The translations under genes were made by a program, and so were the position numbers. A DNA stretch of 64,000 nt from positions 557,001-621,000 of the forward strand of contig JAJOZX010002354.1 in assembly GCA_023014485.1 (NCBI GenBank), read 5' to 3'. The stretch is from Bathynomus jamesi (taxonomy: Eukaryota; Arthropoda; Malacostraca; Isopoda; Cirolanidae). Within the stretch, counting starts at the first letter, position 1. Every line of letters begins with the position of its first letter. Below, piece after piece: positions 19,737 through 31,536 of the stretch. The notes under the pieces are model-generated. The model did no database searches. It saw nothing but the letters and a program-made list of their open reading frames with translations, and had not been told where the DNA came from.

Positions 19737-22700
19737 ATGCCGCGGAACTGTCTGAATCATCCTAATTCCTTTTGTTATGTATGTGGTGATCTAACTTTAA
19801 AATCCCAGAAACGTAACTTTACACCATTAGTAAAAAAATGCTATGAACTTTATTTCGGATGTAAAGTAGGCGATCAGGACAAGAGTTGGGCCCCTCACAT
19901 TTGTTATGTGACATGTGTAAGACTACTTACAGGATGGCTAAACGGTTCACGTCACATGCCATTTGCTATTCCAATGATTTGGAGGGAACCCAAAGATCAC
20001 ACAACAGACTGCTATTTCTGCCTGGTAAATACAAAGTTGATCACTTCAAAAACAAAGAGCCTTATGAAATATCCTAATCTACCGTCTGCAATGAGACCAG
20101 TTCCCCACAGTCAGAGATGGGCACGATCTTGATCTTCAAGATCAGATCGTGATCTTGAAGATCAAGATCGTGATCTGATCTTGATCTTGAAGATCACTTT
20201 TATTATGGTGATCTTGATCTTGATCTAAGATCACTTTATTTCTTGTGATCTTGATCTTGAAGATCACTTTAGACTTCAAGATCACTTTTAATTTCAGATT
20301 CTTAAATATGCCGCTATGCGAATGTCATTTGTTTTTTGTCCAAGCGACATCTGGTGGCAACTTTGTTCAACACCGACTGTTTATGTTTTCTGTTAGTTGG
20401 GTGACTTGCGTCATACGTGGGCTCATGGAAGGTGTAGTTGCTGTGGAATTTAGGCTCGTAAAAAGTGTAATTTACTGTGCAATTATGTTAAAAGTGTTCT
20501 ATTAATATATTATTATATATAGGCATAAAATATAGCCTATAGGTCCGTATTCATAATAAATTAATTCTAAACATATTTTATTTACAGATTGAATTTTTTA
20601 ATAATGAGTGCAATTTTACAACTTCAACAGGCTCCCAAGAGAACCAAATATTCTAGGTTGTCACCAGAACAGTATTCAATATATTTAGATAACAATGTTG
20701 GTAATAAGGATCAATCTGTGCTATTGAACGGAAAATATTTTCAAATTGTCGAAAAAACTGGAAACAGTATCAAAGTTATTTGTAGGCAGTGTACAAAGAA
20801 AACTACAATTCTGTCTGCTGGCCTCGACTCAACAAGCAATCTTCTGAGGCACCTCAGGGTTAGTACTACTTAGTAACTAAGTAGTAAGTAGCAACATTAA
20901 CATAATGGTTCAAGTCATATTTTAAGTGACTGGTGCCATACAAGACTAATGCTACATTTACATAGACGTCCATTTGAATATATTGTGCACTTCAGATATT
21001 AATAGATTATGGACTAGTAACTACATTAAAAACTGCCGATATCCAACTATAATACAGTAAAACGCCAGGTGTATCTGTCTTTCTCTCTGTCTGATCCATG
21101 TCTGTAATTTCTCCTATTTAGTTACTGAAGGACGAAATTCGGCTTTCAATTTAACATAGGATAAAAATGCACTGATCATGGTGAAAATAATTTTAGTTAA
21201 AGATAACAAAATTTTAGAATCTTGTTAAGTATTAATTTCAACTAGAAGTTTGATACTCTGATAAATATTATACAGGGTGTTCAAGAAGTCTCTCCGCATG
21301 ATAATAATTTATTTTCTTGTGCAGAAACTACATTCGGATCTTTTGGGTGAATATGAATCGGAGAAGAAATCTCGCAAGCGTCCAGCTAAAGAAGAAGATG
21401 CCAGCGGCAGCAATGCTGGCCCTGCCAAAATTGCCAAGCAGTCAACACTAAGCATGTTCCACATTTCCAAGCAAAAACCAGGACCACCAATATGCAAGGA
21501 TATCCTTGAAAAGAAGATTCTCTCGCTTGTGGCTAATGGGCTCCTACCATTGAGCCTAGTTGAACTACATGAATTTAAGGATCTTCTTTCATGTTAGTAT
21601 AACTCAAATATTTTGCTATTTTTTCCATAGCTAATATCTGATTAAAATAATTAATCATATTATTTGTATGAACATTAGACTATCGCTAGCCTAGCTAAAT
21701 ATTTTGATATTTTTTCCATAGCTAATCTATTGTATTTGTTTTAATTTTTAAATATTTTTTTCAGACGTCAACCCGGCTGTCAGGTGCCATCTAGACGCAC
21801 CCTGGCTAGATCTCTTGCAACAACAACCAGTACAATGAAGGAAGACATACAAGCAAAACTGGCAGCAGTTGACCATGTGTGTGTTACATGCGACATATGG
21901 TCAACTAAACACCGCAGTTTCATGGGAGTCACTGCGCATTGGGTATGCTATTGATTTAGTGTATTATTTTTATATAATTGATAAATTGACCATTGGTGAT
22001 AGACTGATAGTCTGATAGACTTATAGTATAGTCTTTTCAATTATTCGACATGTGTTCCTCATTCATTAATTTGGTGAGTCTTCATTTTGCTGTGATTCAC
22101 AGTAATTTCACACTAATTCACTGATTCTGTCATCTGTCATTGTGTCTGATTCACAGCAAAATGTGGAAGAGTCCATATTCACAGGCTGTGAATATGGACT
22201 CTTCCACATTTTGCTCTTATGGGATGGGTCACTGATGTGGTGGTATGGTAGGCGACTCATCGCTGAATTGCCTCCTTTATATCACATAGTTCTTCTCTTC
22301 AATGTTTGGTGGCGCAGTTTAGCTGGTGCGTGTCTAACCAATATTATTAAATTAAGCTTAAAAAAATGTTCATACAAACATTGATTTTATATTCTTACAT
22401 TACAGATCAATGATGACTTGTCGCGAGGATCAGCTGCACTGGCATGCCGAAGATTTCGTGGAACACATAGCTTTGATAAAATTGCTGGAATATTGGACAG
22501 GATCAACTCGGAGCATGGTTTATCTTATAGAAAAGTTGTATCTACAGTCACCGACAATGCATCGAACATGGTGAAATGCTTTAAAGAGTTCGGTGTTCGT
22601 GTTCAGAATCGTACTGACGACATTGATGAAGATGATGCAGATGAAGATGATGATGAAAAAGATTCAGATGAAGAGGTTATCATCAGCAACTTTCCTGAAC

Positions 22701-25700
22701 ATTCAGGAGAGCATGGAGAGGAGTCAGTGAAACTATCATCCCATATTCGATGTGCCTCCCACACATTGAACTTGGTAGCAACAACTGATGCAGATAAAGG
22801 ACTGAATTCACCTGGACTAAAGAAGATAAAGCATTCTGCAATGGGAAAATGTTCGGCGCTGTGGAATGCTGCTGGTAAACCCAAGTCAGCAGAAAAATAC
22901 AGGAAATAACTGGCGTCCAATTTAGGTACCCATGCGTCACCCGATGGAACTCAATGTACGACTCATTAAGCCAAATATATAAACATAAGAACGACGTGAA
23001 TGTAGCTCTTGAAGAACTGAATCTACCCATCCTCAAAGACAATGAATTGGAATTTATTTCAGAATATTTGTCTGTTCTAAAACCAATTGCAGCAGTCCTC
23101 AACAAATTACAGGCAGAGAAAGAATGCTACTACGGTTGTCTTCTTCCAACAGTCCTAGTGACTCAAGATGCCCTCGCAAGATTGGAGCCTATCCAACCAA
23201 ACGACCTGCGCTTGAGACACTGCATGCCATTACTGGCAGCAGTCGTCTCTGGCTTCAATGCCAGATTTGGTCATTTTTTGTCGTTGAGCCCCGAGGTAAC
23301 TGATGCCGTTTTGGCCTCAGTATCTCATCCGTATTTCAAACTTAGATGGATATCATTGTTGCAAGGGCCTAATTTCGGCGATCATGAAGCAATCAAGTCT
23401 CAAGTAAAAGACAAGCTGCAAATGGCTGTAAGAAATTGTAATTCTGACAGCAGTGGTAATAGTTCGGTGAACTCAGACTCATCATCTGAAGACGATTTCT
23501 TCAGAACTATGGACGGCTCATTCTCTGCTCCTAACAACAAGGAAGACTTGTAAGTCCTCAATTATTTGCAGGACACCAGTAAGGCACTCGACTCTTTAGA
23601 TAGGTATCCTGCTATAAAGAAGATCTTCAAGAGGTATAACACCACGCTACCTTCCTCTGCACCAGTGGAACGGTTGTTTTCGTTTGCTGGCATGGTTCAT
23701 AGCCCCAAACGAAGTCGTCTCTCGGATGGTAACTTTGAACAATTGGTTTTGCTGAAAGCAAATGTTTACAGCGGTTGAACATTAAATTAACACTCTTAAC
23801 TTGCGGTTTTTATCCTTATATTGTCAGTAATTGCGTACTGCAGTAAAACTGTAAAATTAAATTCTATGTAAAAAATGTTTACTTATATATGCTGACCATT
23901 CATTGATATGGGTTATGGACCTGGTGAAATGAGAATTGAGAAAAATAGAACTAAAAACTATATGTAGGTCATTTAATAGTTTTTTCTTTGCTGATAAGTT
24001 ATGATAATACTAAGTTTTAAGTTTACCACCTGAAAAACTGAAAGGGGAATCGTCAATCCCCGTGGTTTAGATCAGGTGACATGGGTAGGATGCGATGCTT
24101 GTATTGCCTCAGCCCTCAGGGGAGTATTAGGAGTGATACTTTTCAGGAGTGATTAACAAAATAATTTGTTTTTGTTTACTCTACAAGAGTACAACTTTTT
24201 TCAATTCATATAAAAGTGATCTTAAAAAGTGATCTTGAAAAGTGATCTTCAAGATCACGATCTTGATCTGGATCTTCAAGATCACATTTTTCTGATCTGA
24301 TCTTGATCTTCAAGATCACATTTTTCTGGTGATCTGATCTTGATCTTCAAGATCACCAAAGTTGGTGATCTTGCCCATCTCTGCCCACAGTGCTCAACTT
24401 CCAGTACCAAATCCTCCTGAACATGTAACTTTAAGTGATGAGGAATCAAACGTAGCTGTAGCATATCACGAGGAAAAAGATGAAGACATTTCTGATCCAA
24501 CATTCCAGGCTACCTGTTCCTCCAATGAACCACATTTACTGTCACAAGGAGATCTAAATGACCTAGTTCGTGATTTGAAATTATCTAAGAAGCAGGCTGA
24601 ACTTTTAGGTTCAAGATTAAAGGGTTGGAATCTACTGCAACGTGACACTAAAGTTTGTTTTTTCCGCAGCCGCCATGATGAATTCAAAGAATGGTTCTGC
24701 CATGAAGATGGACTTGTGTTTTGTAAAGATGTTAATTCAGTCATGGGGGCTCTTGGTCATGACCATAACGTGGATGAGTGGCGATTGTTCATTGACTCCT
24801 CAAAAGTCAGCTTGAAAGCAGTCCTTCTTCACAACGGAAATAAATTTCCTTCTGTACCTATTGCACATGCTGCAAACATGAAAGAGTCATACGACAACAT
24901 GAAGTTGCTTTTAGAAAAGTTTCAGTATCAGAAATATAAGTGGAATATCTGTGGAGATCTGAAGGTCATTGCACTTTTGCTAGGGTTGCAGCTAGGTTAC
25001 ACCAAGTACTGTTGTTTTTCATGTGAGTGGGACAGTAGGGACAAGCAAAACCATTACGTTAAGAAGGATTGGCCAAAACGCACCTCACTTGTTCCAGGCA
25101 AGAAAAATGTTGTGAATAGTTCACTTGTTGACCCTGAGAAAGTGTACCTTCCTCCTTTGCATATCAAGCTTGGACTTATGAAAAACTTTGTTAAAGCGAT
25201 GGATAAAGCGCAAACAGGATTCACATACTTGAGAAATAAGTTTCGGATCAGTGATGCCAAGATTAAAGAAGCCATTTTTGTAGGCCCTCAGATCAGAGAA
25301 TTGTTAAGAGATGAGAGATTTGAAGGAGAGTTGAATGAAGTTGAGAAAGCTGCGTGGCAGAGTTTCAAAAGTGTCTGCACAAATTTTTTGGGAAATCACA
25401 AGGCCGAAAACTATCCTGAAATAGTAGATCTTCTTAAGTCTTACCAAGCAATGGGGTGCAATATGTCATTAAAGGTTCATTTCTTGGACTCTCACTTGGA
25501 CTTTTTTCCGGAAAACCTGGGTGCGGTAAGCGACGAACATGGTGAGCGTTTTCATCAGGATATTTCTGCCATGGAAAACCGTTACCAAGGCAAATGGAGC
25601 CCCAGTATTAGGGCGGGTCATACTATGCATTTTTTTTAAATCAATGGAGAGGGGTGTTCAAATGACATATTTTGGTGTATAGAACACAATTCTGAAGAAA

Positions 25701-28700
25701 ATATTTAATTCTGATAACCCTAACCTACATCATTTTGCAGTTGATTATTATTAAATTGTTGATTATTTTACTATTGTAGTTACCCCAGAATATGTCTTCT
25801 CACGTTTTCTATCATGGCTGCTCACGTTATCTCTCATAAAGCATTGTTCTAACTAATTCATATAAACACATATAATGTAATTCATATAATAATAATAATA
25901 TTTAAATACTCAAATAAAAAGGTGTGCCATTCCACTTAATTGTAATTATCATACAGTTTGGTATATGAAATATTTTGACGGTTTTCTGGCGCGCATAAGG
26001 CCATTTTCTGAGCCACCTTTCTCAGAGGCTAGAATGTAACGTTTCAGAACATTCTAAAACGTTTTGTGAAATATTTGAAGTGACTCATGATTTATGAAGC
26101 TATTTTACCACCTCGGCTTGCAGTGAGGGGATAGATTTAGTGATTATCTACTGATATTTTTTTTGTTACTGTTCACATGTGAGTATTATTCTGTTATATT
26201 TTAGAAAAAGCTATTTCTACGCATATTATAGTGATACATTGAGCAAAATTTAATTAACAACTTTGATTTGAGCTAAAATTAGGTGGTTCATTTTTAGTAC
26301 AACTGAGCAGTATGAGGCCTATTTCAATGTTCTAAAGAATATTTTTAGGATGTTTCTTTAGTTTTTTTAGAGTACATGAACAAATTATTTGCATTACAGA
26401 CAACAGATAAATTAGCATTTTATAACATTTTGAAACCAAAAAAGCATAATGTGTTTAGCATTTGCAGATAAATTTGTTCTTGCCCATTTCAGCTCTTTTT
26501 TTAACCAAGAATTTTGCGCTGAAAAGAGTTAATACCTGTCTGTAGTGGATACTTAACTGTTGTATTATTGTTTTTATTTCAGTGTGAACTCATTAAGAAA
26601 ATGGCTCAAGTCAGAACAAGGACGAAATCAAGTTCTCATCTGAGTAATCTTGTTGGCACTGGCCGGGAGCTGTTGGTGTCTGAACTGCCAACTGTGAGGG
26701 ATATCCTGAGGTATGGCATCTACTTGAGGAAGCAAAGTGAAGATGACAGGAGGAACTATCCAGTGGATAAGCTGGTGAGTGACATCTACCCTGGTCTGAT
26801 TTGTCAGTGGAGCAAAGCTAATGCTCTTTTCAAGCCACCTGTTATCAATGAAAAAGTGACCATCATGTCCAAGCTCAAGGAGGTCTGGAATCAGGCAGTG
26901 AAGTTTTCTCTTGGGAAGGGCAAACTTGATGCCAAAGAGAGGTTCATTGTCAAGTTAGACAAGTTCTTTGATATTTTGACTTGCAAGTGTCAGATTACCA
27001 GTTGTGAGGGGGGAGGCTGTGAGGGCTGTGTTATCCAAGCCCACATTAACTGTTCCTGCAGCAGAGAGAAAAAGATTCATGTGAAAGATCTTGCCTACAT
27101 CAAGGGACAGAAAGAGAAGGTTGGAAGTAAGGGACCCCACCAAATAGGGGGTCCTGATCTACCAGAGCACAAGAGACAGGTGAGGACATTGAAAAGGCAG
27201 TGGATGGAAAGGAAGGCAGAGAAAAGGAGAAGGAGCAAGGAGGAAAGTGCTGCAGTAGCAGAGAAGGCAGCCAGGAAGGATGTTAAGAGATTTTTGGCAG
27301 ATGGTGATGAGGATCTGGAATTGGAGAGAAGTGGTGATGAAGGTGAGTTTGTTCCTGAAGTTGAGCTCTTCCCTCAAACTGACCCTGAGCCAGCAGCTTC
27401 GGCAAAGGTACAGAAAAACTATGATGAGATTCAAAACATTGCCCTTGCTAGTGTAAGGTATGGCATAGGGCTGAGGCCAACTGCAGCGATAGCAACAGCA
27501 GCTCTGATTGACGCAGGAATCATCACAGAAAACAATACAAGTAAAGTGATTGATAAGAGCAAGGTCAAGAGAGCACAGGAGAAGTTGATGAGAGAGCTGG
27601 GGGGAACAGTTCGAGAAGAAGTGCAGGGAGGAGGGGGGGATCTCTTGCATCCTCTTTGATGGGCGGATTGACCTGACCAATGTGATGATGGAAGCTGAGG
27701 GCAGTGACCAATCTTTTCCCGCAAAGATCAAGGAACACTATAGTGTTGTTAGTGAGCCTGGCAGCTACTATCTGTTCCACTTTACCCCAGAGAAAGCAAC
27801 TAAAGAGGAGTCACATGCGGAGAAGATTGCTAAGGTCCTGTTTGCCTGGCTGAAAGAGAGGGGTTATGATAAGACCTTGTTGGCCATTGGAGGAGACTCA
27901 ACAAATGTCAACACTGGTGTGAAAGCTGGAGTAATGCGGAAACTGGAGCTGCACCTGGGGAGAAAGCTGGTCTGGTTGGTGTGCAACCTGCACACTGTTG
28001 AACTTCCCCTGCGCCATCTCATTGTTGACCTTGATGGCCCTACTCTGTCCGACAAAAAATTATCCGGGCCAATAGGAAAGCTCCTTGATTCTGCTACAGA
28101 CTTTGATATCAATCCAAACTTCACCCGAATCTCTGTTGGCCCTCCACTGATCAAGCTTCCTGACAAGGTCATTCAAGATCTCTCAACTGATCAATACTAT
28201 GGCTATAAAATTGTCTGTGCAGTCAGGGATGGAGTACTTCCTGCAGGGCTGGCTCTGTTAGAGATAGGACCAGTAAACCACAGCCGCTGGCTCACCACAG
28301 CGAACAGACTTCTCAGGCTCTGGGTGTCAAAGCACGGACTTAAAGGAAAGAACCTGAAGATTCTGCAATTCATTGTGGAATTCATCATTGGAGTGTATTA
28401 CCCATGTTGGTTCAACGTGAAGGTCAAGCACTCCTGGATCGAAGGGCCTAGGCACATCCTCTTTCAGCTGGACTGCCTCAAGTCCCAGAGAAAGGAGGTG
28501 CTGGATATTGTGATGCCAACTGTGAGAAGATCTGCTTGGTATGCCCACAGTGAAGTCATCCTCCAAACACTACTCTGCTCTGAGGATCAGAAGGAGAGGA
28601 TTGAAGGGGTGGAGAGAATCCTGGCCATCAGGGGAGGGGGACCCGGACACTCAGCTGGGGGTCTCCTCTGTTAGGAGCAGAAGGACACCTGACATCAATT

Positions 28701-29399
28701 GTGATGCTTCCAGCATCGATGACTTGATCAGCTGGTCAGAAGGTGTGTCAGAGCCACCTCTCACCTGCTCTCTAAGCACCTCAGAGGTGAAAAACTTCAT
28801 CAACACCCCCATGGAAGTGCGCAACTGGCCTTGCCACACACAAAGCATTGAGAGGGTTGTTAAAATGGTGACTGAGGCTTCTGCTAAGTACTTCTCACAG
28901 GAAAAGAGGGATGGAGGGATCAGGGCTCAGGAGACAAGCAGGAAGCTGATGTCCAAGTCTGAGTCAAAGCAGGATTTGTGCAACCTGTCAAAGTTCAAGA
29001 TGTCAGGAGAATGATCTTTGTAATTATATCCAGTGATATACATGCAGTTCACCTATTAATAAATATATGTAAAGTTGATTTGGCCTTGTCAATATAAATG
29101 ATTTACCTTATATCTTTTAATATATTATAAAGGGGTTCAAAAGGGTAAAATTGGCAATTTAGAAATACAAAATGATGTAGGTTAGAGTTATCCTATCCAA
29201 AAATGAAGCTCATATTTGAATTCCCCATGTAAAAACACATAATTTAGACACCCCTGATGGTAGGATTTCCTTCAGATTCATGTTGTCACCTGAGTACGAC
29301 CCGCCCTACCCCAGTATGCTGGCTGACTATTGCTGGACTCTTAAGAGAGACATGCCTGAGGCAAAGCACAGCAGAAAATCAAAACAAGCTACTTTTTAA
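19737..29399 (+). CDS. Putative transposase of the outer element, reading frame undamaged but split by two insertions
   Basis: Three pieces, 19737-20111, 24392-25608 and 29318-29399, join in one frame of 557 codons with no internal stop once each insertion and one copy of its duplication are removed. The N-terminus MPRNCLNHPNSFCYVCGD and CYFCL supply Cys pairs suggesting zinc binding. A DDE-like series is visible: RLFIDSSKVSLKAVLLHNG, then ICGDLKVIALLLGLQLGY followed by CCFSCEW, then SDEHGERFHQD. I recall close relatives in aphids and other invertebrates annotated only as uncharacterised proteins (from memory, not searched). The transposase role is inferred from the flanking inverted repeats and the acidic residue pattern. 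As it stands the gene cannot be expressed whole, unless the inserts are spliced or excised. Confidence 0.7.
20123..20290. repeat. hAT left subterminal GATCTT/AAGATC array
   Basis: Repeated GATCTTGAT and its inverse TTCAAGATC alternate for about 170 bp. The matching array at the right end lies at about 24215-24380. Confidence 0.85.
20604..23778 (+). pseudogene. hAT transposase with BED-type zinc finger, multi-exon, damaged
   Basis: Exon 1 (20604-20858) and exon 2 (from 21325) join in frame at AGG|GTTAGT and TTGTGCAG|AAA. The join completes a BED-like finger CRQC...HLRKLH. A later exon near 21775-21945 has the first catalytic Asp in CVTCDIWSTKHRSFMGV but is out of phase with exon 2. The exon from 22408 holds TVTDNASNMVKCFKEFGV (second Asp) and CASHTLNLV. 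A frameshift near 22907 leads into RWNSMYDSLSQI, and a stop near 23551-23553 precedes the C-terminal dimerisation motif PSSAPVERLFSFAG (23659-23700). It ends at 23776-23778. An acidic Asp/Glu stretch is at 22617-22680. Recent but probably inactive. Confidence 0.88.
22155..22215. repeat. Perfect 29-bp inverted repeat with 3-base loop
   Basis: Bases 22155-22183 and 22187-22215 are exact complements with GGC between them. It lies in a probable intron of the hAT transposase. Confidence 0.95.
24215..24380. repeat. hAT right subterminal GATCTT/AAGATC array
   Basis: Mirror of the array at 20123-20290. It includes GATCTTCAAGATCACATTTT repeated twice. Confidence 0.85.
25609..29308 (+). mobile_element. 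3.7-kb DNA transposon of unassigned family
   Basis: Termini TAGGGCGGGTCATACT and the inverse AGTACGACCCGCCCTA (one change) are flanked by a perfect 9-bp duplication CCCCAGTAT (25600-25608 and 29309-29317). A further inverted block, CTAACCTACATCATTTTG near 25725 and CAAAATGATGTAGGTTAG near 29168, extends the symmetry. The insertion lies inside the coding region of the outer element. One long gene with two frameshifts is carried. The family is not one I can name. Confidence 0.8.
26601..29014 (+). pseudogene. Large protein of the 3.7-kb transposon, probable transposase with two frameshifts
   Basis: The start at 26601 follows a splice-acceptor-like TTTTTATTTCAG. The first frame (to 27659) has a Cys-rich module CKCQITSCEGGGCEGC and CSC, then a Lys/Arg-rich helix. 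The second (27682-28674) has AIGGDSTNVNTGVKAGVM followed by LVWLVCNLHTVELPLRHLI, an Asp-containing strand and a C-x-x-H-like motif reminiscent of hAT or P-type RNase H folds, then NHSRWLTTANRLLRLWV. The third (to 29014) ends the protein. Both shifts fall at G runs (near 27640 and 28630), so sequencing error is possible. Catalytic assignment is tentative. I recall similar uncharacterised proteins in Daphnia, aphids and Hydra (unsearched). Confidence 0.65.
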
Positions 29400-29759
29400 A
29401 CTACAGGTATGTCTTTTCGATCATATTTTAATAAGTATGTAACTATATGGGTTTTTAAAAATTAAATTGCATGTCACACAAAAACCAGACCTGATAGAGA
29501 AATTTTACAAACTTATTTGGATTCAGCACAGAAAATACTATAAGAATAAGGTATTTTCATTATTGGGACACGAAAAAAAAAATTTTTTGTTGCCCAGTGT
29601 AATTGAAAATGAATACATACCCTGATCGTTAATTCTTATTCACGATTTATGTATTATTAACTGTATTTATATGCATTGTTCTTAATTAAGAATCAAGTAA
29701 AATCTAAAGCTTAAGAGCGAAATTAAATAAGCAGATAGAGTACTTTCACATTGCCTATC

Positions 29760-30221
29760 AGTAGTATGGGCGAAAAATGGACGAGTGCAAGAATGTTGCA
29801 GAGATAATGATCAATGTTGCAAAGGGGGAGGGGGTATGCAATGAAGGGGGAGGGGTATGCCCTGAAGGGGGAGGGTGTGTGAAGGGGGAGCTTCGGGGGG
29901 AGAAGGGAGGATGACCTCCCCCCAAAGGGGTTGCCTTAATCTAAGAGAGAAGGAGAAAGGAGAGAAGGAGGAGGGCTTTGGGGGAGAAGGTGGGATGTCT
30001 TAACCACACAAAGAGAAACTAACCTAAATCTTAACCTAAGTAGGAAGGAGAGAGAGATCTTTATTCGGCCGAAGTTTACATTCATCTGACCGCTCCGAAG
30101 CGAAGAGGCTCTTATATAGAGGAGGGTTGAGTTGCCAGGTATTACTTTTTATTTTAATTGTTCAGGTATACATTATTAGGGTGAGTTGCTAAACACCACC
30201 ATTTATTTTAATTCGTTACCA
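29760..30221 (+). repeat. Polinton left terminal inverted repeat
   Basis: Shares with the right end the first ~70 bases (AAAAATGGACGAGTGCAAGA and onward), a G-rich GTATGCAATGAAGGGGGAGG block, and the inner block TGTTCAGGTATACATTATTA near 30160-30215. The middle third is diverged in sequence but similarly purine-rich. Confidence 0.85.
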
Positions 30222-30401
30222 AAGCAAACGAACTTTCTCCTTTAAGAAAATTAAAAACAATATTAATAAAAGAATTACATTTAGGCTGAAACAAATAAAA
30301 CACGATTCTGTTTTGAAATAATTAGAATTTAAATACACACTCCTATACATACGACGGAATGATTAAAAAATAAAAAAAATGTATAAACATCAATACAGGT
30401 G

Positions 30402-30454
<53 letters not shown>

Positions 30455-30757
30455 TATATTAAATAATAAACAGCAAAAGAAATAAACATTAATTGTGTCT
30501 ATTTTCTTTTGGCAAACCTTTCTTGTGTTTCAAAAACAGAAAAAAATATCATTACACACCTTTTACTTTCTCCTTATAGTGAATCATTAAATGAAATAAG
30601 CACATTAACTGTCTATTTTCTTTAGGCTATCCTTTCTACTGCACAAAATCAGAAAAATAAAAAAGAAATAATTCCGTTAACATATTCTCTAAGAGTAATA
30701 TTCAATTTTCCTTCACTAAAACCTTAGAATGTACATTGTCTATTTAATTTTGTCATT

Positions 30758-30794
<37 letters not shown>

Positions 30795-31344
30795 CTCCTT
30801 TAAGAGAATCAATTATTAAAACCAATATTAACAATATAAGAAAAACTAATTATTTAAACGCCGTTCTATTTACTTTCTTTCAGTTATTAAAACGAATCCC
30901 AATATTAATTCTGTCTATTTAAGAGTGAACGGGAGCAGGTAATGAAAAGGTCCACCCCCATATTTAGCTCGAGGCTTTTTTAAAACCACAAACTAGACAC
31001 TTCGGAATGCGGGTTGGACTTTCACTCTAAAAGACTCGCTTCCATATCCATTCCCTTCATGTGAAAGTTTTTCCTTGTATATAAAAAAATGTTTTATATT
31101 TTATCAACTTCGTTATTTTCCTTTACGTTTAATTTGTATGATAGCATGTTCATAGTTAACATCTCTGTTATTGAGATGAATGAATAGAAAAGATGGAAAG
31201 ATATATTATTATTATTATCATACATTTTTTTCAAAATTAATACACATGTACTTTGGAAGTACTCAACAATTGAATAAAATTACTTTTCCTAATGAATGTA
31301 AAATTAAATTTAAAATTCTCTTTTCAAAATTGTTGTGAAAGATA
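30222..31344. other. AT-rich left arm of the Polinton, no gene
   Basis: Noncoding; contains a (CA)n tract at 30404-30452 and a (TA)n tract at 30764-30790. No reading frame longer than chance and no polymerase motif. Confidence 0.7.
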
Positions 31345-31476
31345 CTTTATGCAAAAGTGTAATGAAAAAGAACAGCTTCAGATTTCATTCACACCATGCG
31401 TACACTTATCTTGTGTTGGAAAATAAAACGCACCAATGAAACTCTAGACTCACTTAAAATACAGAGTTCATTCGCA

Positions 31477-31536
<60 letters not shown>

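Larger units (their letters stand above)
20112..24383 (+). mobile_element. hAT transposon, 4.27 kb
   Basis: Termini CAGAGATGGGCA and the inverse TGCCCATCTCTG (with one change) have a perfect 8-bp duplication CCCACAGT at 20104-20111 and 24384-24391. Both subterminal zones are packed with GATCTTGATCTTCAAGATCA units (about 20123-20290 and 24215-24380), probable transposase-binding repeats. It carries a multi-exon transposase. Confidence 0.92.
19190..29599 (+). mobile_element. Outer DNA transposon of unassigned family, carrying two nested transposons
   Basis: The left end CACTGGTCAACAACA and right end (inverse, CACTGGGCAACAAAA) begin imperfect inverted repeats of roughly 110-130 bp. These share an internal block, TGCTGAATC or TGCTGAATT-like followed by TCTATCAGG. 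The flanks carry TAATT at 19185-19189 and 29600-29604, a 5-bp duplication. Subtracting the hAT (20112-24383) and the inner transposon (25609-29308) with their duplications leaves about 2.4 kb with a single gene. I do not recognise the superfamily; the CACTG tips recall the CACTA/Chapaev group, but the duplication length differs. Confidence 0.75.

Noticed and set aside
20123..20290. GATC-rich array as a CRISPR or replication-origin-like repeat
   Set aside because: The mirrored array at the other end and the 8-bp duplication show it is a hAT subterminal region; there are no unique spacers.
27159..27731. 190-codon minus-strand frame
   Set aside because: Antisense to the gene of the 3.7-kb transposon; no independent motif.
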